This document shows positions 44,802-52,403 of a stretch of 64,000 bases of DNA, one piece after another; position 1 is the stretch's first letter; the number at the start of each line of letters is the position of its first letter. The notes beneath the pieces were generated by a model that saw nothing but the letters and a program-made list of their open reading frames with translations, did not search any database and was not told the DNA's origin. A program made the translations under genes and the position numbers. This DNA comes from an uncultured Cytophagales bacterium (lineage in GTDB: Bacteria; Bacteroidota; Bacteroidia; Cytophagales; Thermoflexibacteraceae), in assembly GCA_938039675.1 (NCBI GenBank), contig CALHUI010000015.1, positions 186,001 to 250,000 on the forward strand, given 5' to 3'.

Positions 44802-47800
44802 CTATGCGAACAACTTACCTAACCGATAAGTCAGGCGGTCGGCAAGGAAGTACATCACGGGCACTATTACCAGCGTCAGGAAGGTAGAGAAAGTAAGCCC
44901 ATATACTACCGTCCATGCCATAGGCCCCCAGAAATCGGCATTTTGACCGCCCCAATAAATATCGGGGTTGAAATGAGAATACAAGCCAAAGAAATCAACA
45001 TTCAAACCGATAGCCAGCGGAATTAAGCCCAAAACGGTAGTGATAGCCGTCAGCAATACAGGACGGAGACGCATAAAACCTGCCTGAATGAGTGCTTCGC
45101 GCACTTCGTTAGCATCTAATCGCTCATCTTCGGACAAGCCCAACTCGCGCTTGCGGTTTGCCATGAGCACATTGGCACAGTCTATCAATACAATGGCATT
45201 GTTTACAACCACACCCGCCAGCGAAATAATACCGATACCTGTCATAATTACCACAAAATCGGAACGGGTTATTGCAAGGCCAAGGAACACGCCTATTAAG
45301 CTGAACGGCACGGTTGCCATTACCAGCAGTGGCTGCGTAAGGGAATTAAATTGCGATACAAGAATCAGGAAAATCAGCGCCAATGCAATCAGCATGGCAT
45401 TTGTCAAAAATGCGATTGATTTTGCCTGTTCTTCCTGCTCACCTGTAAACTTGAAACTGTAACCCGGCGGCAGCGTATAGTCGGCAAGAGCTTCTTTTAC
45501 CTGTGCCACTACTTCATTGGCGTTGTAGCCTTCCGTTACATTGGAGGTCAATGTTACCAAACGTTCGTTGTTTTTGTGTTTTACCGCACCAAACGAGGAA
45601 GTGTATTCCATACTGGCAACCGCAGAAACTGGAATCTGACTGAAGCGGCCTTTATTGTCGCGGAAAGTGATTTTCTGGTCGTTGAGGCGCGAAAGGTCAT
45701 AGCGGAAATTATCGCTAAGCCGGAGGTTGATAGGGTAATCGTCTTTACCGTCCTTAATTTTGGAAATTTCTTTTCCATAAATGGCTGTCCGCATATTCAT
45801 TGCCAGCATAGAGGTAGAAAGACCTAAGCGCTGGGCTTTAGCGCGGTCAATTTGCAATAGCAGTTCAGGTTTGCCGATGTCTATGCCTATTTTCAAGCCG
45901 TCTATGCCCGCAATGTTGCTTTTCTCTATAATTTCCTGCATTTTCTCAGCCTCGCGTATCAGGGTGAGATAGTCATCGCCAATAATTTCAATGTTGATAG
46001 GATTTCCCACAGGCGGGCCGCTTTTTTGGGCATCGGTTACGATTTTCAGGCCGGGAATGGTTTTAGCCATTTCGCTGAGTTCACGCTGTGCTTGGCGGGT
46101 ATTGAGGCCGCCGCGCTGCGAATATTCGACAAAGTTTACGGTAATTTTACTCTTGTGTGGCGTAAAGGAATTGCTTTGCGAAAAATCATTGGGGTTGCTT
46201 GTTCCCTCGCCCACATTTGTAATAATGGCTTTAACTGCTTTTTCATAAGGGCGCAGCACTTCGTAAACCTTTTTTTCAACGGCTTCCGTGAGTTGGTTGG
46301 TCGTATTTACGTCTGCCCCCAGTGGTGCTTCTATGTACAAGTAAACAATAGACGGCTCTGCATTGGGGAAAAACTCAATCATTGGCTTGCTGCCAAAGTA
46401 AATGATGACACCTGCAAACATCAGCACAATGCTGCCAAAGAAAAACGACAGCGGGCGCAAACGTCCTTTCAAGGCAAAACGGATGGTGTTTTTATACAAC
46501 ACTTCCAATTTGGTAAGCAGTATGTCTTGAAACCAGCGCGAAGCCGGACGGAAAAAGAACACATTGACAAGGGTCAGTACCGCAAGTGTTACCAGTATAT
46601 TGCCCCAAGTATAGGTATTGGCCAAGAAATAAGCAGGCACAGCCAACACTATGCACAGCAGCGCAAAACGAACCAATGGCTTGGGTGCGGTTTGGTCGCT
46701 CTCTAACTTCATGAAAGTTGCAGCCACAACGGGGTTTACCACCAAACCCACAAACAAAGAGGCTGAAAGCACAACAATGAGTGTTATAGGCAAAAACTTC
46801 ATGAACTCACCTACCAATCCGCCCCAAAACATCAGCGGAAGGAATGCGCCCAATGTAGTCAGCGTAGAGGTAATGATGGGTACTGCAACCTCTCCTACTC
46901 CCTGCAAAGCTGCCTCTAAACGGGTTTTGCCTTCTTCCATCAGGCGATAGGTATTTTCTATCACCACAATTGCGTTATCCACCAGCATTCCCAGAGCCAA
47001 TACCAGCGAAAAGAGAATCATAATGTTGATGGTAGCGCCAATGAAGTTAAGGATGATAAATGAGAGCATCATAGAAAGCGGAATGGCAATGCCTACAAAC
47101 ATTGCGTTGCGCAATCCCATGAAAAACAGCAATACACCTATTACCAGAATCATCCCAAAAATGATGCTGTTTTCCAAATTGCTGATTTGCATCTTCATCT
47201 GGTCTGCCTGATTGTTGGTGAGGATAACGTTCAGGTTGGCAGGCAAAGCACCTGAGGCTTTGGCATGGGCCAATATTTGCTGAATTTTTGCATCGGCAGC
47301 AATCAGGTTTTCTTTGTTGCGCTTCACTACGTTCAAGGAAACAACAGGCTGAGCTCCTACTTTGAGGAAATCTTGGGTTGCCAGTCGGGTATAGCTTTTG
47401 CGCTCAATGTAGCTGTCTTTTACTTCGGCTACATCTTTAAGATAGACTATATTCTGGTCTTCGGCTTTAATAATGATGTTTGCAATTTCATCGGCGGTTT
47501 TAAACTCTCCCGAAATGCGCATAGACCTGCGATAGCCATCGGTAAGCACCTCGCCGCCCGATATGGTAACGTTTTCAGCACGTACTGCATTTTCAATATC
47601 GGAAAAAGTGATGCGCCGTGCCTCCATTTTATAGATATCGGCATTAATCCGAATCTCGCGGTCTAATGCGCCGGTAATATTTACACGGGATACTTCGGGC
47701 AGTGCTTCAAAAACCTCTTCTAAATATTGGGCATACTTTTTCAATTGAGCCATTTCAAAGTCGCCGGAAATATTGACCGTTACAATAGGCACTTCCGACA

Positions 47801-48230
47801 AATCCACTTCCATTACGCTGGGGTCTTGGTCTAAGTCGCTTGGAAGGTCGCGCTTGGCTTTGTCCACAGCATCTTTTACATCTTGTAATGCTTTGGATAT
47901 CTGCACCTTTTCGGTAAACTCAATCACTATAACCGAAACGTCTTGTGCTGAGGTGGAAGTTACTTTTTTCACCCCTTTCAGCCCTTTGATTTCCTTTTCA
48001 ATAGGTCGGGTAATGAGGTTTTCAATATCTACAGGCGAGTTGCCGGGATATACCGTGTTCACGTAAATCGTAGGAAATACGATTTCGGGAAAGGACTCTT
48101 TGGGCATATTATTGTAGGAAATCAATCCAAACACAACAATAATGAAAGTCAGAATGAACACGCTGGTGCGGTTTTTAATTGCCAGCGTACTCAGGCCGAA
48201 CTCTCGTTTGATATCTTTGTTTTCTTCCAT
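44802..48230 (-). CDS. RND efflux transporter permease (second system)
   Basis: The 1142-residue pump is larger than the first system's permease (1015). It has twelve membrane segments and two periplasmic loops. The N-terminal mark PKESFPEIVFPTIYVNTVYPG is present, and TM4 carries LVDNAIVVIEN, i.e. one Asp followed by Asn rather than the Asp-Asp of AcrB. That variant is frequent in Bacteroidota pumps. It extends ~100 residues beyond AcrB-like pumps through extra loops, including an NADFWG-containing loop before the final membrane segment. The likely role is export of hydrophobic compounds or lipids; the substrate is unknown. The adaptor gene lies 48 nt upstream. Confidence 0.93.
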   Translation of the reverse strand: MEENKDIKREFGLSTLAIKNRTSVFILTFIIVVFGLISYNNMPKESFPEIVFPTIYVNTVYPGNSPVDIENLITRPIEKEIKGLKGVKKVTSTSAQDVSVIVIEFTEKVQISKALQDVKDAVDKAKRDLPSDLDQDPSVMEVDLSEVPIVTVNISGDFEMAQLKKYAQYLEEVFEALPEVSRVNITGALDREIRINADIYKMEARRITFSDIENAVRAENVTISGGEVLTDGYRRSMRISGEFKTADEIANIIIKAEDQNIVYLKDVAEVKDSYIERKSYTRLATQDFLKVGAQPVVSLNVVKRNKENLIAADAKIQQILAHAKASGALPANLNVILTNNQADQMKMQISNLENSIIFGMILVIGVLLFFMGLRNAMFVGIAIPLSMMLSFIILNFIGATINIMILFSLVLALGMLVDNAIVVIENTYRLMEEGKTRLEAALQGVGEVAVPIITSTLTTLGAFLPLMFWGGLVGEFMKFLPITLIVVLSASLFVGLVVNPVVAATFMKLESDQTAPKPLVRFALLCIVLAVPAYFLANTYTWGNILVTLAVLTLVNVFFFRPASRWFQDILLTKLEVLYKNTIRFALKGRLRPLSFFFGSIVLMFAGVIIYFGSKPMIEFFPNAEPSIVYLYIEAPLGADVNTTNQLTEAVEKKVYEVLRPYEKAVKAIITNVGEGTSNPNDFSQSNSFTPHKSKITVNFVEYSQRGGLNTRQAQRELSEMAKTIPGLKIVTDAQKSGPPVGNPINIEIIGDDYLTLIREAEKMQEIIEKSNIAGIDGLKIGIDIGKPELLLQIDRAKAQRLGLSTSMLAMNMRTAIYGKEISKIKDGKDDYPINLRLSDNFRYDLSRLNDQKITFRDNKGRFSQIPVSAVASMEYTSSFGAVKHKNNERLVTLTSNVTEGYNANEVVAQVKEALADYTLPPGYSFKFTGEQEEQAKSIAFLTNAMLIALALIFLILVSQFNSLTQPLLVMATVPFSLIGVFLGLAITRSDFVVIMTGIGIISLAGVVVNNAIVLIDCANVLMANRKRELGLSEDERLDANEVREALIQAGFMRLRPVLLTAITTVLGLIPLAIGLNVDFFGLYSHFNPDIYWGGQNADFWGPMAWTVVYGLTFSTFLTLVIVPVMYFLADRLTYRLGKLFA

Positions 48231-48278
48231 TGTGTGAAAAATCGTGTGAAAGATTTGCGTGAAAAGAAACTGCGTAAC

Positions 48279-49436
48279 TTATTGTTTTTGAGCTACTTTG
48301 TCAGTGCTTACTTCTACCTCATCGCCATTGACAACTTCGTTATAACCTTTGGTAATGATGAGGTCGCCGAGAGTGAGCCCCTGTTCTACCAGTGTTTTGC
48401 CGCCGTATGACTTACCAGTTTTGATAACTACGCGCTCCACTGTTTTCTTTCTGTTTTTATCGCGCAGCACGTAAACAAATTGCTCACCGTTAGCCGACTG
48501 CTGAATGAGGTGAGAGGGTACTACGATGGCATCTTTGCGGAAAAAGTCGCGTATTTTAATGACAGCCAACGAGTTAGGCTTCAACAGGCCATCGGGGTTG
48601 GCAGTGCGCATCTGAATTTTGAAAGTGCGGTTGGTCGGATTAATAAACTGACCAACCATGCTTACTTTCAGCGGTAACTCCTTGTTTACGGCGGGAAATG
48701 CTACTAATACCTCATCGCCGCGCTTAATAGAGGTAGTATAAACCTCCGACACATCGGCGTTGATTTCCACTTGGGCAATGTTTACTATTCGCCCCATAGG
48801 CATGGCAGGGTTAGCCATTTCGCCTACGTTTTGCATCAGGTCTTCTACCATACCGTCTATAGGTGCTTTCACAAGTGCTTTGTTGAGTTGTGTCTTGGCT
48901 GTGGCCAGTGTTTTTTCCAAGGTTTCCATGTTATTTTTTGCCTGCAAATACTGCACTTCGGAGCCTATTTTCTGATTCCAGAGGTTTGCCTGACGCTCAT
49001 AAACGGTGCGTGCCAGTTCTAAGCGGGTTTCTATCTCGGCAATATTCTTGCGTAGGTTTTCGGCATCTATTTCGGCAATCACCTGTCCTTTGCGCACCAT
49101 ATCGCCAACCTGCACGTAGCGTTTGATAATTACACCCGCAATTTCAGGGGCAATCATTACGTTTTGCTCGGAGGCCACACTGCCTTGCACCTCTACGTAA
49201 TGCGCAAAATCCTGTGCGGTTAAGGCTTCTGCTTCAACTAATTTTTTGACTGCTGCGGTCGGGTTGATTTTAGCTATTTCTGCCTCCAAAACAGCAATCT
49301 CCGACTTAATTTTAGCGGCTTGTTCTTTCAATTCCGACAGGCGTTTGCGTTTACCTTCCATAGAATCATCAACTTGTTTATTGCAAGCGGTTACGGCCAT
49401 AAAGGCGGTAAGCGCAAAAGCATAATATCTTGTCAT
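48279..49436 (-). CDS. RND efflux periplasmic adaptor lipoprotein (second system)
   Basis: The 385-residue adaptor has lipobox VTAC near residue 18. A coiled coil (KRLSELKEQAAKIKSEIAVL) follows directly, then the split barrel-sandwich (RYVQVGDMVRKGQVIAEID and KAPIDGMVEDL) around an alpha-hairpin, and a beta-barrel domain. The extra N-terminal coiled coil before the sandwich differs from the first system's adaptor. It should link its permease to the TolC protein encoded 49 nt upstream. Confidence 0.92.
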   Translation of the reverse strand: MTRYYAFALTAFMAVTACNKQVDDSMEGKRKRLSELKEQAAKIKSEIAVLEAEIAKINPTAAVKKLVEAEALTAQDFAHYVEVQGSVASEQNVMIAPEIAGVIIKRYVQVGDMVRKGQVIAEIDAENLRKNIAEIETRLELARTVYERQANLWNQKIGSEVQYLQAKNNMETLEKTLATAKTQLNKALVKAPIDGMVEDLMQNVGEMANPAMPMGRIVNIAQVEINADVSEVYTTSIKRGDEVLVAFPAVNKELPLKVSMVGQFINPTNRTFKIQMRTANPDGLLKPNSLAVIKIRDFFRKDAIVVPSHLIQQSANGEQFVYVLRDKNRKKTVERVVIKTGKSYGGKTLVEQGLTLGDLIITKGYNEVVNGDEVEVSTDKVAQKQ

Positions 49437-49485
49437 GGTTGTAATAAATATTTGGTGAGTTGGTGTAATAAGCTAAGTTTTGCTG

Positions 49486-50871
49486 TTATTTGATAAGTTT
49501 ACCTTTGGCTTTGTCTAAATCAACTTTGGCAATCAATACCTCGTACAGTGCATTATAGTAGCTTGTTTCGGCCTGCTTGTAATCATTCTCGGCGTTGATA
49601 ACTTCTAAGTTAGAACCTACGCCTTCTTTGTATTTGATGCGGCTAATACGTGCTACTTCTGCCGCTAAATTCATGTTTCTGCGCTGTGTTTGCAGGTTGT
49701 TCATTGCATTGACCAGATTGGTTTGTGCTTGTTGTTGCTCCAAATCAATGCTGCGGCGCAAGTTGAGCATGGTGTTTTCCGTTTTAATCAACTCCAAACG
49801 GCTTTTTTGAATCAGGTAATGGCGGCGCATACCGTCAAAAATAGGAATGCTCAGAGTAAGCCCTACGTTGCCAAAGCCGTTCCAGTTACCGAATTTGAAC
49901 AAATCGCCGGCGTTGGAGGGGCCGACCAAACCGCCGTACTGAAATGTGGCAGACAAGCGCGGCAGATAGCCCAGCCTGTCGCGTTTAATGGCCAAAATAT
50001 TCAGTTCGCGTTGGGTTTCTAACAGGCTGTACTCAGGGCGAGACTTGTAGTCAAACGATTCCTGCATTTGTGCCTGCAACAGCAGCGCATCGGGATTAAT
50101 TTTTTGCAGCGATTCCGCTAAGGTGATTTCATCGGTTTGCTGAAGCCCCATTTGGAATTTGAGAAATGATTTGCTCATTTCAATCAGGCGCATTACCCGC
50201 TGTTTTTCTGTTCTCAAATTATTAAGGCTTACTTCTAACCTGTCCACATCAATTTTTTCTACAAAACCATTAGCATACATTGCCTTGGTTTCATTGAAAA
50301 GCGTTTCCACACGCTGCAAGTTGGCATCGAGTAATTCCATGCGCTCCTGCGAAATGAGCAACCCGTAGTAAGCCTTCGTTACTCCCTCTATTACTTCTGC
50401 CTTGCTGCGAGTAACATTCTTCTCGGCCAGTTGCGTATATACGGCAGCAGCGCGAAGACCCAAAAACCACGTGGCATCAAAAATCATCTGATTGGCGGAA
50501 ACGGCAGCATTGCCCTGAAACGGCGGCTGAAATGGCAGTGGCACAAATTCACCGGCAGGCGCATTAGGATTGACAAACTGTGCCGGCAAGAACGCTACCG
50601 TCAGTTTGTAGTTGTGCGAAAGGGTGCTTCCTGCATTAATCTGCGGCAAACCATCGGCACGGGTAACACCTACCTGTACTTTGGCAATTTCCAAATCTGC
50701 TTTAGAATTAGCTACGGACAGCGAATGGTTAAGGGCATAGTCTATACACTGCTCGAGCGTATAGTTCTGCAAAACCACCTTTTCGGGGTTGTTTCCTGCC
50801 GAAAGTGCGCCTTGTGCCACCACAAACGGCAGAATACACATGATGAAAACAAATGTGAAAGCGGTTCTCAT
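49486..50871 (-). CDS. TolC family outer-membrane efflux channel (second system)
   Basis: The 461-residue protein has a Sec signal (MRTAFTFVFIMCILPFVVA). Two outer_membrane_efflux repeats follow: LEQCIDYALNHSLSVANSKAD marks the first, and IDLEQQQAQTNLVNAMNNLQT with a late YKQAETSYYNALYEVLIAKVD the second. It forms the outer-membrane exit of the second pump. Its start codon overlaps the stop of the TetR gene (ATGA, 4 nt), implying translational coupling with the regulator. Confidence 0.92.
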   Translation of the reverse strand: MRTAFTFVFIMCILPFVVAQGALSAGNNPEKVVLQNYTLEQCIDYALNHSLSVANSKADLEIAKVQVGVTRADGLPQINAGSTLSHNYKLTVAFLPAQFVNPNAPAGEFVPLPFQPPFQGNAAVSANQMIFDATWFLGLRAAAVYTQLAEKNVTRSKAEVIEGVTKAYYGLLISQERMELLDANLQRVETLFNETKAMYANGFVEKIDVDRLEVSLNNLRTEKQRVMRLIEMSKSFLKFQMGLQQTDEITLAESLQKINPDALLLQAQMQESFDYKSRPEYSLLETQRELNILAIKRDRLGYLPRLSATFQYGGLVGPSNAGDLFKFGNWNGFGNVGLTLSIPIFDGMRRHYLIQKSRLELIKTENTMLNLRRSIDLEQQQAQTNLVNAMNNLQTQRRNMNLAAEVARISRIKYKEGVGSNLEVINAENDYKQAETSYYNALYEVLIAKVDLDKAKGKLIK

Positions 50872-51509
50872 GAAGGTAATGATTGTGAAAGTTTTTCGTT
50901 TTGATAATAAACCTGACGATACTGAATGAGTTTGGAATAACCTTTCAGAGTAACAATGCCGTGAATGAAGTGGTCAAAAAATGCCCACTGCACATCCATC
51001 ACATTGTATTTGTCAAAAGGAAAGAGTGTAGGGTCAAATCCCATCTGAACTTGTTCCACGCGCATTTTGGCAAGCACGTCCACATTAATGTCTTTGCGAA
51101 AATAACCCTCCTCTATGCCGCGATGCATCAGCCGAATCAATGCACCGAGGAAATACTGCTCTTTGAAGTTTTTATAGATGCTCCATGCTTTGGGATGGTA
51201 TTTTTGCAGGTCAAAAACGACTACCGGATTAACCATCCGAATCATTTTTTTAATCTGCTCTGCCCCCAGAATCACTTCCTCTATGGCATCTTGGGCTTTT
51301 TCGCTGATGTGTTGAAAATGACGAATGTCCTGTGAAAGCATTTCATGCACCATCACAGATACCAAGTCATCCTTGTCTTTGTAATATTGGTAAATGGTTT
51401 TCTTGGAAACACCTGCCTTGCGCGCAATGTCATCCATACTAACGCTGCGAATGCCATAGGCATGAAACAACCGGTCGGCTTCCTGTAATATGCGTTCTTT
51501 GAGTTCCAA
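50868..51509 (-). CDS. TetR/AcrR family transcriptional regulator (second efflux operon)
   Basis: The 213-residue protein has a TetR DNA-binding domain (ILQEADRLFHAYGIRSVSMDDIARKAGVSKKTIYQYYKD) and a helical ligand domain. It heads the TetR-TolC-adaptor-permease operon and is its likely repressor. The frame is open up to an ATG at 51632, but that extension reads straight through a perfect palindrome and intergenic DNA. Start at TTG 51509 (LELKERIL), next to the HTH, is preferred. The palindrome 29 nt upstream is the probable operator. Confidence 0.87.
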   Translation of the reverse strand: MELKERILQEADRLFHAYGIRSVSMDDIARKAGVSKKTIYQYYKDKDDLVSVMVHEMLSQDIRHFQHISEKAQDAIEEVILGAEQIKKMIRMVNPVVVFDLQKYHPKAWSIYKNFKEQYFLGALIRLMHRGIEEGYFRKDINVDVLAKMRVEQVQMGFDPTLFPFDKYNVMDVQWAFFDHFIHGIVTLKGYSKLIQYRQVYYQNEKLSQSLPS

Positions 51510-51537
51510 AGTTGTGCTGTTTGTTTTAAAACGCGCA

Positions 51538-51579
51538 AACCTATGGAAACTTTTAATAACTTCAAAGTTTCCATAGGTT
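51538..51579. promoter_or_regulatory. Perfect 16-bp palindrome, probable TetR operator
   Basis: AACCTATGGAAACTTT (51538-51553) is exactly inverted at 51564-51579 across a 10-nt spacer. It lies just upstream of the second TetR gene's proposed start. TetR dimers bind such inverted repeats, and the position fits autorepression of the whole efflux operon. The binding claim is inference; the symmetry is directly visible. Confidence 0.75.
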
Positions 51580-51748
51580 ATTTTTTCATTAAAACAATAC
51601 AGATACAGCGCCTTCTCCGGGCTGATACACATTGTTAAGATTTCTTGCCGTAACTCGGCTGATGGTAAAAATCACCTGTGTGCTTACGGATGCTTATACA
51701 TGCAATTTCCAAAGCCGAATTGCAAATGCGCTTTCTTTGCACGGCAAA

Positions 51749-52324
51749 TTAAGCACCTAAACGGCGCTGTAAATCTGCCTTTAATGTCTGAAAAAGTTTG
51801 AGCGGATGCATGGTGCGCCAATTGGTGAGTTCAAGGCTGCCGCCGTAGTTGATGTAACTGTCCACATTAAACCTTTTCCATTCATCAATGATATGTTCGC
51901 GAAAACCAATGGCACAAATCCAACCACCCTCATCTTCTATATCTTCGTACCACTCTTCATAGTAGCAGTCATCGGAGCCGTGAAAATTGAGTACGTTTTC
52001 GCCAATAAGGATGTAGTAAATAATTCCTTCACGGTTAATGTAATCTATCAAATTGCGTTTCAGATAACTGACATCATTATGAATGGCATCGTTCCACTCG
52101 CCGATAAACTCTATAATAGCAAACTTATATTTGTAGTCGGTGTAAATTATTTTCAAATACAGTGTCTCTGAACCAAACTCATCCCATGCCGGATGAATAT
52201 AATAACCGTAAACATCGTTGCGGCATACATTCAGGTCATACTCTCTGCCATAGAACGGCGAACGTTCATCCGACTCGGCAGTGTAAAGATTTTCCCAACG
52301 GTAAAAAGGTTCTATGATGTGCAT
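51749..52324 (-). CDS. Conserved protein of unknown function, acidic and aromatic-rich
   Basis: The 191-residue protein has no signal peptide or membrane segment. It is rich in Tyr, Trp, Asp and Glu; notable segments are ERSPFYGREYDLNV near residue 20, IIEFIGEWNDAIHNDV near 70, and ENVLNFHGSDDCYYEEW near 108. I recall similar uncharacterised cytoplasmic proteins in Bacteroidota, but no function can be assigned. It is divergent from the FtsX-like permease gene across 79 bp. It is separated from the TetR gene by ~240 bp with no other feature than the palindrome. Confidence 0.7.
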   Translation of the reverse strand: MHIIEPFYRWENLYTAESDERSPFYGREYDLNVCRNDVYGYYIHPAWDEFGSETLYLKIIYTDYKYKFAIIEFIGEWNDAIHNDVSYLKRNLIDYINREGIIYYILIGENVLNFHGSDDCYYEEWYEDIEDEGGWICAIGFREHIIDEWKRFNVDSYINYGGSLELTNWRTMHPLKLFQTLKADLQRRLGA

Positions 52325-52403
52325 AAACTTCCCCGCTTCTGCTAACCAAAATTAAGCGATAATATGACGCAAAACCGTAATTTGCAGCATAAAAACACTG
52401 TAC

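Noticed and set aside
46026-46706. 226-residue plus-strand frame inside the second RND permease
   Set aside because: It is an antisense shadow of a fully conserved transporter.
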